Numbered from the stretch's first letter, positions 26,233-34,457 are shown. The stretch: DNA of 35,623 bases from Nostoc sp. FACHB-110 (GCF_014697425.1 NZ_JACJRU010000060.1:1-35623); one strand, 5' to 3'. The notes: generated by a model from the sequence alone, not told the origin. Made by a program: numbers and translations.

Positions 26233-26562
26233 CTAATTTGCTGTTAGCAATTCTGCATTATCTTCAAATTCAAATACCCCATCAAGTTGGGTTAATTCAA
26301 AGATAATCCTGATTGCGGGTGAAACAGAGCATAATTTTAAACTCCGTCCTAAGTTTTGAGCAAGCTTGAGTGCAGATACGAAAGCCATTAAGCCTGCGCT
26401 GTCTAGAGATTCTACCGCTGCTAAATCCACAGCCAAAATGGAAAGGTCATTTTGTGTTAATGCTGTGGTCAAATCTCGTTCACATTCCAATACATTAGCG
26501 GCATTGATGTTGCCTTGTAAACGAATAACTTCAATTTTTGAGCATTCCAAGGCTGCTTGCAT
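26233..26562 (-). CDS. STAS-domain protein, anti-sigma factor antagonist type
   Basis: A 109-aa single STAS domain. IEVIRLQGNINAANVLECER is the first strand and helix; VDLAAVESLDSAGLMAFVSA contains the conserved Asp-Ser (DSAG) loop, whose Ser is the phosphorylation site by which SpoIIAB/RsbW-type kinases inactivate such antagonists. It probably works in a partner-switching pathway, but no kinase, phosphatase or sigma gene is beside it. It is transcribed away from the 67-aa gene, across a 458-bp region. Confidence 0.92.
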   Translation of the reverse strand: MQAALECSKIEVIRLQGNINAANVLECERDLTTALTQNDLSILAVDLAAVESLDSAGLMAFVSALKLAQNLGRSLKLCSVSPAIRIIFELTQLDGVFEFEDNAELLTAN

Positions 26563-26924
26563 ATTGACATCCTAAATTAGAGTTATTAAATCTTTAACCT
26601 GAGATTTATTTGAACATAATCTCTTTTTTCAAACATCGACCATACGTCTTACCTCTCTTTGCTGAATCTTTATACCTCAAGGGTATATCTTTAAAGATTG
26701 TCATAAATACAGGTTAAAATGTATTTATATATACTTTTTTTTAACATCGGTTCAAAAACAATCAACATAGACAGCCACAGAAAAAATTGCTAATCCGTAA
26801 CTTTGCTGGAATAGGTGAATTTATAAATACTTAAGCCTATTTGGACTTAGATAAATCTGAGATTCAGCGCGCTCATTTGGAAAAAATCAGATAGATTTAA
26901 GTGTAAATTATTTATCAAAATAAA

Positions 26925-26962
26925 TGTGATCTAAATCACTATTTTTGATAGTTTAGATCACA
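26925..26962. promoter_or_regulatory. CRP-like operator within an inverted repeat
   Basis: TGTGATCTAAATCACT (26925-26940) is close to the TGTGA-N6-TCACA pattern bound by CRP and the cyanobacterial cAMP receptors. TGTGATCTAAA recurs inverted as TTTAGATCACA at 26952-26962, so a hairpin or a second half-site is possible. It is about 80 bp upstream of the gene at 27021, a class I activation distance. The remainder of 26563-27020 is AT-rich and shows nothing else recognisable. Confidence 0.45.
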
Positions 26963-27020
26963 ATTTATACTTAACTCTATCCTCGATAATTTAGTATTAC
27001 CTAAAAATGGGTTAATAAAT

Positions 27021-27224
27021 ATGAGTACGAGTAAGTACGCTATTCGCCAATTGGTAGAAAAGGCTCTTGATATTAAAAAATTAACTCCAGAGATAGAAAA
27101 TGAAATCAACTCCGAATTAACTCAAAATGGTTATATTTCGGATGTAGACTACGAAGCTTTGGAATTATTAATGGCAGAAATGGATGCTGGCAGAATCAAG
27201 CTAGTTCCTAGCTGGGGTTATTAA
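27021..27224 (+). CDS. Conserved small protein, function unknown
   Basis: 67 aa, acidic, mainly helical by composition (KYAIRQLVEKALDIKKLTPE, then YEALELLMAEMDAGRIKLVP), ending in SWGY. No membrane helix, signal or metal motif is present. Small proteins of this appearance are familiar in filamentous cyanobacteria, but I know no function. The ATG has no clear Shine-Dalgarno sequence. A CRP-like operator upstream suggests cAMP-linked control. It stands alone, 138 bp before the aminotransferase gene. Confidence 0.8.
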   Translation: MSTSKYAIRQLVEKALDIKKLTPEIENEINSELTQNGYISDVDYEALELLMAEMDAGRIKLVPSWGY

Positions 27225-27362
27225 TTTTTGTCATTAAGATATAAAGCCAGGCTTATCGAATCTCTAGCCTCGGAAATTTTCTGTGAGATTTACTGTTTAG
27301 TGACCTAGTGTGGCGTAAACTGTGCTAGTCAGAATTAATGTTTGCATTAATATTGAGTCGCC

Positions 27363-28532
27363 ATGCACTTCGCTAAACGCCTAGAAAAAATTCCTCCCTA
27401 CCTCTTTGCTGAAATTAACCGCAAACGAGAAAAACTCGTCGCCGAGGGAGTTGATATCATTAATATGGCAATAGGCGACCCCGATAAACCGACTCCGACA
27501 CATATTCTCCAGGTAATGCACGCGGCAATTGATAATAGTGCCACCCATAACTATCCGCCCTACGAAGGTACACAAGAATTTCGACAAGCGGCTGCTAAAT
27601 GGATGGAACGTCGGTTTGGGGTAACGGATTTAAATCCAGATACAGAGCTTGTAGCATCTATCGGTTCTAAAGAAGCAATCCATAATACTTTTTTAGCTTT
27701 TGTGGAGGCGGGAGACTATACACTCATTCCTGATCCTGGGTATCCGGTGTATCGTACTTCCACAATTTTTGCTGATGGCGAACCATTCACAATGCCACTG
27801 AAGGCAGAAAATCAGTTTTTACCAGATTTAAATGCAATTCCCGAAGAAATCGCCCAAAAAGCCAAGCTGTTGTGGATTAATTACCCCAATAATCCCACTG
27901 GGGGAGTCGCCACCCTAGAATTTTTTGCCGAATTGGTAGATTTTTGTAAGCAATACAACATTTTGCTGTGTCATGACAATGCTTACTCAGAGATGGCTTA
28001 TGATGGCTACAAACCGACGAGTGTGTTGCAAGTACCAGGGGCTAAAGATATCGCCATTGAGTTTCACAGCTTGTCGAAGTCTTATAATATGACAGGCTGG
28101 CGCGTTGGTTTTGTTGTGGGGAATGCCCTGGGTATTCAGGGTTTAAGACAAGTTAAAACCAACGTTGATTCGGGAGTGTTTAAGGCAATTCAAACAGCTG
28201 CGATCGCAGCTTACAATACTTCAGAAGCCGAACTGCAAACTTTGATGTCTGTTTATCAAAATCGCCGCGACACCATTGTTAAAGGTTTGCAATCTTTAGG
28301 ATGGCCGATTCAACCACCAAAAGCTACCCTTTATGTATGGGTTCCTGTTCCTGCTGGCTATACTTCTGCGGAATTTGTAAATTTACTGCTTGACAAATGC
28401 GGCATTATGGTAGCTCCTGGTAGCGGTTATGGTGCATCTGGTGAAGGCTTCTTCCGCATTGCTTTAACTATCCCTGAAGAAAGAATGCAAGAAGCCATTG
28501 AGCGAATGAAGGACGCTGGTATTCGTTACTAA
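27363..28532 (+). CDS. dapL: LL-diaminopimelate aminotransferase-like, class I PLP aminotransferase
   Basis: A 389-aa fold-type I PLP enzyme. Signatures are INMAIGDPDKPTP, NYPPYEGTQEFRQA, the substrate-loop NYPNNPTGG, and SLSKSYNMTGWRVG with the Schiff-base Lys239. In plants and cyanobacteria the DapL pathway makes LL-diaminopimelate directly from tetrahydrodipicolinate for lysine and peptidoglycan. This sequence fits the shorter second cyanobacterial DapL group more than the ~410-aa main form, so the substrate is not certain; another aspartate/alanine-type aminotransferase is possible. No lysine gene is adjacent. Confidence 0.85.
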   Translation: MHFAKRLEKIPPYLFAEINRKREKLVAEGVDIINMAIGDPDKPTPTHILQVMHAAIDNSATHNYPPYEGTQEFRQAAAKWMERRFGVTDLNPDTELVASIGSKEAIHNTFLAFVEAGDYTLIPDPGYPVYRTSTIFADGEPFTMPLKAENQFLPDLNAIPEEIAQKAKLLWINYPNNPTGGVATLEFFAELVDFCKQYNILLCHDNAYSEMAYDGYKPTSVLQVPGAKDIAIEFHSLSKSYNMTGWRVGFVVGNALGIQGLRQVKTNVDSGVFKAIQTAAIAAYNTSEAELQTLMSVYQNRRDTIVKGLQSLGWPIQPPKATLYVWVPVPAGYTSAEFVNLLLDKCGIMVAPGSGYGASGEGFFRIALTIPEERMQEAIERMKDAGIRY

Positions 28533-28654
28533 AGAAGTATGAAGTGTGAATTAAAGTGGTGTGCGACTTATTTTAAAACCCCTCTTCAAACCTCTTACCG
28601 AAGCGGCTACCATGTACACACAAGTCAAAAATTTGTAGTATGAAACCCTATCCC

Positions 28655-28770
28655 GCCTTGAACTAAAGTTCCAGGCTCATAGCCAAAGTCCACTTAAGTA
28701 GACTGGAATACATTTTTAGTTGAGTCATCTTCAGATGACTTGCGCTATGAGACTCGGAATTCATTCCGAG
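28655..28770. repeat. Four-hairpin intergenic repeat element
   Basis: Four short palindromes follow each other: 28655-28676 (10-bp arms, one mismatch, AA centre), 28687-28704 (AGTCCACTT/AAGTAGACT), 28723-28740 (AGTCATCT-TC-AGATGACT) and 28753-28770 (CTCGGAAT-TC-ATTCCGAG). The last two have the same 8-bp arm length and the same TC centre but unrelated arms. Similar strings recur in Nostoc genomes. The rest of 28533-28913 holds degenerate repeat DNA with a G-rich tract at 28858-28875 and no gene. Confidence 0.65.
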
Positions 28771-28913
28771 GCAGGACAGATGCACTACACGAATATTTGT
28801 GTGTACACCGTAGCCCCAGAGCGGAGAGAGGCTTTAAGTCTTGCTCCCCTTCCCTACAAGGGGGGTTGGGGGTTAGGTTTGAGATGCAACACCAAAGTAT
28901 CAAATTGCATACT

Positions 28914-29270
28914 TCATAATTCAGTCTTTCTAGCTTGCCACATCTGCTGAATAAATTGGTGGAGTTGCTGTTTAGCAATTACGTCTGGTTCTCCTTTTGG
29001 TTCTTTAACTAAAACCTGACTCAACAAGGTAATTACTTCCGTATCTAAAGCAGGGTGAAATAATTGAATAGGCCAAAGCAAATCAGATGCGTCTCGCAAG
29101 TCAGTAATTAGTGGTGGTTCTTGAGTATGGTTAGCTAGCAGTAAAGGACGCACCCAACACAACTGACGAGATACGACAACTTCAATCACTTCCGCGTACA
29201 AATTATTGTCACCATGCTCTAAAGACACAATTTGTCCTGGTTGAAATTCTGGGTGTGCATCCATAATCAT
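28914..29270 (-). CDS. Conserved hypothetical protein
   Basis: 118 aa. The first 50 residues (FQPGQIVSLEHGDNNLYAEV, IEVVVSRQLCWVRPLLL) look like a small beta-barrel, SH3-like, and a helical C-terminus (QQLHQFIQQMWQARKTEL) follows. There are no cysteines beyond one, no membrane helix, and no motif I can name. The start may be ATG1 or ATG3 (29264); neither has a clear Shine-Dalgarno sequence. It is divergent from clpS. I recognise it only as the kind of uncharacterised protein kept in cyanobacteria. Confidence 0.75.
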   Translation of the reverse strand: MIMDAHPEFQPGQIVSLEHGDNNLYAEVIEVVVSRQLCWVRPLLLANHTQEPPLITDLRDASDLLWPIQLFHPALDTEVITLLSQVLVKEPKGEPDVIAKQQLHQFIQQMWQARKTEL

Positions 29271-29468
29271 GTAGGTAGGGCAGTGGCAAAGTTAATTTTG
29301 CAGCTTTTCTCATTGTAATTGGCAGGAAGGGCTAGTTTTGAGAACTTACCTTTGGGTAAGAGAGTTTAGAATTTAATGTTATAAAATAAGTAAATAACTG
29401 TTAAGCTGTTAAGCGATCGCCAATAGGCATTCCGTTGTAGTAAATCATCGAAACAAGAGCAAAGAACC

Positions 29469-29750
29469 GTGTCAGTCGAAACCATTGAGAAGAGTTCCAC
29501 ATCCCGCAAGCTCGCCCCTCGGTATCGCGTTTTGCTCCATAACGACGACTACAACTCGATGGAGTACGTGGTGCAGGTATTATTAACAACAATACCGAGT
29601 CTTACTCAGCCCCAAGCTGTGAGCATTATGATGGAAGCACATACAAATGGGTTAGCTTTAGTCATTACCTGCGCCCTAGAACACGCTGAATTTTACTGTG
29701 AAACATTGAAAACTCACGGTTTATCCAGCAGTATTGAACCGGATGAATAG
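29469..29750 (+). CDS. clpS: ATP-dependent Clp protease adaptor ClpS
   Basis: A 93-aa adaptor that binds N-degron substrates and hands them to the ClpC/ClpA unfoldase. The core LAPRYRVLLHNDDYNSMEYV contains the HNDD motif (His24-Asp27), and the alpha helices (TQPQAVSIMMEAHTNGLALV, CALEHAEFYCETLKTHGL) follow. The start is GTG with only a weak purine-rich leader. Cyanobacteria often have two ClpS paralogues with different specificity; which one this is cannot be decided here. Confidence 0.95.
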   Translation: MSVETIEKSSTSRKLAPRYRVLLHNDDYNSMEYVVQVLLTTIPSLTQPQAVSIMMEAHTNGLALVITCALEHAEFYCETLKTHGLSSSIEPDE

Positions 29751-29793
29751 TTTGAGTAGCCTTGGCGACTGGAAGTCGCGGCTACACAGACAA

Positions 29794-29924
29794 AACCCAC
29801 ACTTCGACATGGTTCGACTGCGCTCACCAGTCGCTCAGTGACAGCCTGCGTGGGTTAAAAACTCTAGATTTATTCTTAGTCCGCGTATGCGGACTTTGTT
29901 TGTATAGCTGCGATTTTTAATCGC
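29794..29924. repeat. Compound hairpin repeat after clpS
   Basis: AACCCAC (29794-29800) pairs with GTGGGTT (29850-29856) around a repeat-like segment. Then come AGTCCGC-GTAT-GCGGACT (29878-29895) and GCGATT-TTT-AATCGC (29910-29924), separated by TTTGTTTGTATAGCT. The last two hairpins with this linker form a phrase I recognise as frequent in Nostoc intergenic DNA. Confidence 0.65.
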
Positions 29925-29945
29925 TTGGTATTTTAAATATTTAGT

Positions 29946-30776
29946 ATGAAAAACAACCTCGTCTGTTTAGCTCAACGCCCTGCCCCTATTCGGCTGGGTT
30001 GTTTTATTTTAATGCTGTTGCTGCTATGGTTGCCTTTTGCTGCACCAATTTACTTACTAGTGCGTGATGCTAACTTAGTAAGTATTTTGACAATGGTTTT
30101 ACTATATGTAGAATTTATTATTTTGTTGAAGCTATGGGGTAAATATGTCTACCAACAACCTCAGATATTGCAGCATTATGGTTTAGATACTACACCACAC
30201 AACAGAACAGATTTGCTGCGGGGTTTGGCTATAGGTTTTACTAATATTTGGCTACTTTTTGGCATAGAAAGTCTTTTAGGTTGGCTGGTATGGCAACAAC
30301 CGCAAGTTTTCTTATTAAAAATAGTTATAGAAGGTGTAATTGTCGGCTTGGCTGTGGGGTTTGCTGAGGAGCTATTATTTCGCGGCTGGTTACTGGATGA
30401 ATTAGAACGCGACTACAACCAACGTGTAGCATTATGGACGGATGCTGTTGTCTTTGCTACGTTGCATTTTATTAAGCCATTGGAGGCAATTATTCAAACT
30501 TTGCCGCAGTTCCCGGCTTTAGTAGTTTTGGGATTAACGCAGGTATGGACGAAGCGTTGGCGTAGAGGGCGTTTAGGTTTACCCATTGGTTTGCATGGTG
30601 GTTTAGTTGGCGGTTTCTACATTATTAATGTTGGTGGATTAATTAAATATACAGGTGTAGTACCTGATTGGGTTACGGGAGTATATCAAAATCCTTTGAT
30701 GGGGTTGATGGGGTTATTTTTGATGAGTATTTTGGCGGTATGGATGAGCAGGAGAGGGAAGCGATCGCACCTTTGA
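29946..30776 (+). CDS. CPBP-family intramembrane metalloprotease
   Basis: A 276-aa membrane protein with about seven hydrophobic segments, the first at residues 20-40. The ABI/CPBP motifs are present: EELLFRGWL (Glu141, Glu142, Arg146), a second-motif His174 (FATLHFIKP) and a third-motif His in LGLPIGLHGGLVGG. Members resemble CAAX prenyl proteases, but in bacteria they act in immunity, signalling or processing; the substrate here is unknown. It lies 97 bp upstream of the kinase gene on the same strand, with no terminator visible between them. Confidence 0.92.
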   Translation: MKNNLVCLAQRPAPIRLGCFILMLLLLWLPFAAPIYLLVRDANLVSILTMVLLYVEFIILLKLWGKYVYQQPQILQHYGLDTTPHNRTDLLRGLAIGFTNIWLLFGIESLLGWLVWQQPQVFLLKIVIEGVIVGLAVGFAEELLFRGWLLDELERDYNQRVALWTDAVVFATLHFIKPLEAIIQTLPQFPALVVLGLTQVWTKRWRRGRLGLPIGLHGGLVGGFYIINVGGLIKYTGVVPDWVTGVYQNPLMGLMGLFLMSILAVWMSRRGKRSHL

Positions 30777-30873
30777 TAAGATAAACCTTAAAAATTATAT
30801 TGTTTTGCGGTATCTACTCAGGGCAGGTTGTATTTAAGCGATAATCACTACAATCGCCCATAAAAGCACAGTC

Positions 30874-32946
30874 ATGACTTGCTGCCTAAATCCAGCTTGC
30901 CACAACCCACCCCATTCTGAATCCACAACCTATTGCTCTAACTGCCGATTTCCTTTGGTAGTGCTGAGAAATCGCTATCGCCCAATTCAATTACTAGGAA
31001 AAGGGGGATTCGGTAAAACCTATTTAGCAGAAGATTTAGACAAGCTGAATGAATATTGTGTAATCAAGCAATTTGCGCCGCGAGTACAGGGAACTGCGGC
31101 AATCAACAAAGCTACAGAACTATTTGAGCAAGAAGCAAGGCGACTGCAACAACTAGGAGAACATCCGCAGATTCCGACGCTGTTGGCGTACTTTGAAGAA
31201 GAAAATAATCTGTATTTAGTGCAGCAGTTTATCAACGGGCAGAATTTATTAGCTGAATTAAAACAACAGGGAACTTTCAAGGAAGAAAAAATCTGGGAAG
31301 TTTTGCTTGATTTATTAAATATCCTAAAAACAGTTCATCAGCACAAAGTTATTCACCGCGATATCAAACCAGAAAATATCATTCGTCGCAGCACTGACAA
31401 CAAGTTAGTCTTGATAGATTTTGGGATTTCCAAGCAACTCACCATGACAGTTATCACTAACCCAGGAACAATAATTGGTTCCCCTGGTTATGCGCCATTA
31501 GAACAAATGCAGGATGGTAAAGCTTATCCAGCGAGTGATTTATATAGTGTTGGTGCAACTTGCTTTCACTTACTGAGTGGAATTCACCCTTGGATTATGT
31601 GGGAACAACAAGGTTATGGCTGGGTTTCTTCTTGGCGGGAGCATTTGCAACAACCACAAAGCAGCGAATTGCAGAAGATTCTTGATAAGTTACTGCAAAA
31701 AGATTATCAGCAACGTTACCAATCTGCTGAGGAAGTTTTACAGGATTTTAGTTCACCTTTACCATCATTTTCACCAGTACAGCCAACTGAGGCAGTAGTT
31801 GTAACTCAACCACCATCATCATTCCCTGCTACATTGCCTCATCAGCCTCAACCGGGAATATCACCAGCACCAGTAAAGCCAAAAGTATCGCTACAAAAGG
31901 CATCTAGACAAAATACTAATTGGAGAACAAGATTCCTGGTGGGTGTTGCTATTACAATAGTTGGAACTCAAATCTATGGCTATGTTCGTTATAGCTTGTT
32001 TCCAACTAATCCGATATCTATAATTGCCAGCATACCAAGCGGAGTTTTATTACAAAGAACCCTCATAGGGCATTATGGCGGGGTTTATTCGGTCGCCATC
32101 AGCCCAAATGGTAAAACCCTTGCCAGTGGTAGTGATGACAACACCATCAAACTGTGGAATCTCGCAACAGGAGAGCTAATCCGCACCCTTCCTTTGGAAC
32201 GCTACGCGAACACAGAGCATTCTAACTATGTTAATTCCCTCGCCATCAGCCCAGACGGCAAAACCCTTGCCATTGGTAGTTATGACAACACCATCAAACT
32301 GTGGAATCTGTCAACGGGAGAGCTAATCCGCACCCTTACAGTGCATTCTGTCGGGGTTTTTTCCGTCGCCTTCAGCCTAGATAGCAAAACCCTTGCCAGT
32401 GCTAATTCTGACCAGATGATCATGCTGTGGAATTTGGAAACAGGAAACCAAATCCGCACCCTTAAAGGGCATTCTAATGTGGTTTTGTCCGTTGCCATCA
32501 GCGCAGATAGCAAAACCCTTGCCAGTGCTAGTTGGGACAAGACCATAAAACTGTGGAATCTGTCAACGGGAGAGCTAATCCGCACCCTTATAGGGCATTC
32601 TAACTATGTTAATTCCGTTGCCATCAGCGCAGATAGCAAAACCCTTGCCAGTGGTAGTTCTGACAACACCATAAAACTCTGGAATCTAGGAACAGGCAAG
32701 CTAATCCGCACCCTTACAGGGCATTCTAATGTGGTTTTGTCCGTCGCCATCAGTCCAGATGGCAAAACCCTTGCTAGTGGTAGCGATGACAACACCGTTA
32801 AACTCTGGAATCTCGCAACCGGAGAACACATCCGCACCCTTACTGGGCATTCTGCCTCGGTTCGTCCCGTCGCCTTTAGCCCAGATGGCAAAACCCTTGT
32901 CAGTAGTAGTCTTGACAAAACCATCAAAATTTGGCGGCTAAAGTAG
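30874..32946 (+). CDS. Ser/Thr protein kinase with seven C-terminal WD40 repeats
   Basis: A 690-aa protein. An N-terminal zinc-ribbon-like Cys cluster (CCLNPACHN, YCSNC; residues 3-24) precedes a Hanks-type kinase domain (about 34-290): LLGKGGFGKTYLAEDLD, the VIK lysine, HRDIKPEN (catalytic Asp163), DFG (Asp182) and SPGYAPLEQ. A Pro-rich linker and a probable membrane helix (about 351-372) lead to seven WD40 repeats (about 394-690) ending LWNL-type. It is thus probably membrane anchored, sensing through a beta-propeller. Repeats are nearly identical in DNA (126-bp period) and repeat 2 is preceded by an extra 21 nt. Such kinase-WD proteins are numerous in Nostoc; the target is unknown. Confidence 0.95.
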   Translation: MTCCLNPACHNPPHSESTTYCSNCRFPLVVLRNRYRPIQLLGKGGFGKTYLAEDLDKLNEYCVIKQFAPRVQGTAAINKATELFEQEARRLQQLGEHPQIPTLLAYFEEENNLYLVQQFINGQNLLAELKQQGTFKEEKIWEVLLDLLNILKTVHQHKVIHRDIKPENIIRRSTDNKLVLIDFGISKQLTMTVITNPGTIIGSPGYAPLEQMQDGKAYPASDLYSVGATCFHLLSGIHPWIMWEQQGYGWVSSWREHLQQPQSSELQKILDKLLQKDYQQRYQSAEEVLQDFSSPLPSFSPVQPTEAVVVTQPPSSFPATLPHQPQPGISPAPVKPKVSLQKASRQNTNWRTRFLVGVAITIVGTQIYGYVRYSLFPTNPISIIASIPSGVLLQRTLIGHYGGVYSVAISPNGKTLASGSDDNTIKLWNLATGELIRTLPLERYANTEHSNYVNSLAISPDGKTLAIGSYDNTIKLWNLSTGELIRTLTVHSVGVFSVAFSLDSKTLASANSDQMIMLWNLETGNQIRTLKGHSNVVLSVAISADSKTLASASWDKTIKLWNLSTGELIRTLIGHSNYVNSVAISADSKTLASGSSDNTIKLWNLGTGKLIRTLTGHSNVVLSVAISPDGKTLASGSDDNTVKLWNLATGEHIRTLTGHSASVRPVAFSPDGKTLVSSSLDKTIKIWRLK
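32191..32211 (+). mobile_element. 21-nt in-frame insertion within a WD40 linker
   Basis: Compared with the other linkers, which read CACCCTT then ACAGGGCATTCT, the copy before repeat 2 has exactly 21 extra nt with the core GGAACGCTACGCGAAC, adding seven residues. Size and in-frame placement fit the very small dispersed repeats (21-27 nt) described in Nostoc genomes. Confidence 0.55.
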
Positions 32947-33083
32947 TGAGTGCTGCGATCGCTGTTTTGAGTATTTAGCTGAAAACACAAAAAATAAGTA
33001 AAATTTACCAACAACACAGCATGATTAATCCTGATTATTCTCTTTCTCGACTCTTTGAGCGATGGAGAAGTACTAGCAAGCGA

Positions 33084-33123
33084 TTAATCAAGATTATCTC
33101 GATCTATGCCAAGCGATATCAAA
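33084..33123 (+). repeat. Dispersed repeat, copy A
   Basis: Starts TTAATCAAGATTATCTCGAT and continues through CTATGCCAAGCGATATC. It is matched by copy C at 34458 with about 5 differences in 40 bp. It lies 108 bp before the antitoxin start. The 261-bp gap 32947-33231 otherwise shows no gene. Confidence 0.75.
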
Positions 33124-33231
33124 TGACAAGCTGCTACGCGTCTACGCAATTTTTCTGCATACCAATTCGTAATCGAGAAAAATTAACTTAAAGTAAAATC
33201 AAGATACTTGCTCTTAAATCTCGAAAAAACT

Positions 33232-33462
33232 ATGGTTAATACTTATGACGACATTTTCAATACTGCATTGTCCTTACCTCCAGGGTTAAGAGCAATGCTG
33301 GCTGAACATTTATTTAAAAGTCTGGATGCTGAAAATCAAGCAGAAATAGATGCTATTTGGGCAGGAGAAGCAGAGCAAAGATTTCAAGCTGTTGAACAAG
33401 GCGAAGTTAATTTAATTCCTGGTGAACAAGTATTGCGAGAGCTACGTTCTAGGAGTAAGTAA
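33232..33462 (+). CDS. Addiction-module antitoxin, Unstab_antitox (PF09720)-like
   Basis: 76 aa from the ATG at 33232; a TTG at 33208 is open but less likely. It has the family look: LSLPPGLRAMLAEHLFKSLD near the N-terminus, then AEIDAIWAGEAEQRFQAVEQGE and a conserved tail (LIPGEQVLRELRSR). Such antitoxins pair with RelE/ParE toxins encoded next to them. Here the toxin start overlaps the stop (TAATG), as usual, but the toxin is broken, so this antitoxin may now be unpaired or protect against related toxins. Confidence 0.88.
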   Translation: MVNTYDDIFNTALSLPPGLRAMLAEHLFKSLDAENQAEIDAIWAGEAEQRFQAVEQGEVNLIPGEQVLRELRSRSK

Positions 33463-33752
33463 TGGCTTATAATTTTCATCCTGATGCCAAACAGGAATTA
33501 GATGATGCTGTTGCTTACTATGACAATATCAGCCGCGATATGGGAGACGCATTTGTTACCGAAGTTGAACGCGCTATCACTCGTATTGAACAGTTCCCAC
33601 AAGCATAGACTCAATTATCAAAAAATACAAGACGCTGCCGCATAGCCAGTTTTCCCTATGGGATAATTTATGCCATCAGAGAGCAGCAAATTTTAATACT
33701 TGCTATCATGCACCTTCAGCGTCAGCCAAATTACTGGACTAATAGAATCTGA
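33462..33752 (+). pseudogene. ParE/RelE-type toxin gene with an in-frame TAG
   Basis: The frame begins MAYNFHPDAKQELDDAVAYY and continues through DNISRDMGDAFVTEV and RIEQFPQA to TAG at 33606-33608 (codon 49). The same frame then goes on TQLSKNTRRCRIASFPYGII and YAIREQQILILAIMHLQRQP to TGA at 33752. This is the family pattern FPxAW-plus-LSxxTRR, where Trp (TGG) is expected at the stop, so a single base change explains the loss. No frameshift is needed. The first 48 residues are unlikely to be active without the C-terminal beta strands that hold catalytic residues. It overlaps the antitoxin stop by one base. Confidence 0.85.
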
Positions 33753-33761
33753 ATAGATAGC

Positions 33762-33785
33762 TTAATCAAGATTATCTGGATCTAT
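33762..33785 (+). repeat. Dispersed repeat, copy B (short)
   Basis: TTAATCAAGATTATCTGGAT followed by CTAT matches copy A for its first 24 bp with one difference; the sequence diverges after CTAT. It lies 47 bp before the Uma2 start. Confidence 0.7.
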
Positions 33786-33832
33786 CTCATCTCAGTTTTA
33801 TGATAGAAACAAGCCACTCTATGGTTTAACTT

Positions 33833-34426
33833 ATGTCTTCTCCTGTCCTGGAAAAACCTTCGACTTCTGAGACTTCCTACGTTCTTCTGTACAATGTCAG
33901 TTGGGAACAGTTAGAACAGCTTGATGTCGCCCTTGCAGGGACAAGCGCACGACTAACTTATTTAGATGGGATTATCGAAATTATGTCCCCACTTTCTGAA
34001 GACCATGAAGATAACAAAAAAACTCTGGCGATGTTGCTAGAAGTATATATGCGGGCAAAGAATATCCGCTTTTATGGTCGGGGAAGTGCAACTATAGGTA
34101 AACAGGAAGACAAAACGCGACGGGAACCAGATGAGTCTTATAATTTAGGCACAAAAAAATCTATTCCCGATTTAATTTTGGAAATAACTGTTACGAGTGG
34201 CGGAATTAATAAGCTAGAAATTTATCAGCGTTTGCGAGTACCTGAAGTTTGGTTTTGGGAAGATGGTTTATTATCAGTTTATTGTTTGCAAGGTGACAGC
34301 TATATAAAAGTCTCTAAAAGTACTTTATTGCCTGATTTAAATTTGGATATATTAGCAAAATGTGCGCTAATGGCTGACCAATATGATGCTGTGACTGAAT
34401 ATAGTCAGATAATCGCTAAGGAATAG
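33833..34426 (+). CDS. Uma2-family (DUF820) putative endonuclease
   Basis: A 197-aa restriction-endonuclease-like protein. RLTYLDGIIEIMSPLSEDHE is the typical N-terminal part, and the PD-(D/E)xK core can be traced through EPDESYNLGTKKSIPDLILE and EITVTSGGINKLEIYQRLRV. Uma2 proteins are greatly expanded in Nostoc and related cyanobacteria, often in dozens, with an unclear cellular role. It is isolated between two copies of a dispersed repeat, with no methyltransferase next to it. Confidence 0.93.
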   Translation: MSSPVLEKPSTSETSYVLLYNVSWEQLEQLDVALAGTSARLTYLDGIIEIMSPLSEDHEDNKKTLAMLLEVYMRAKNIRFYGRGSATIGKQEDKTRREPDESYNLGTKKSIPDLILEITVTSGGINKLEIYQRLRVPEVWFWEDGLLSVYCLQGDSYIKVSKSTLLPDLNLDILAKCALMADQYDAVTEYSQIIAKE

Positions 34427-34457
34427 TAATTCAGGATTGAATAATCACAACATAAAC

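Noticed and set aside
28720..28978. Small frames on both strands over the four-hairpin element
   Set aside because: Their codons are formed by palindromes and degenerate repeats, and no start signal or family match is visible.
29401..29592. 63-aa minus-strand frame over the clpS start
   Set aside because: It overlaps clpS on the opposite strand and has no motif or ribosome-binding site.
32280..33017. Long minus-strand frames over the WD40 region
   Set aside because: They repeat with the WD40 unit because the plus-strand repeats are nearly identical, so they are shadows.
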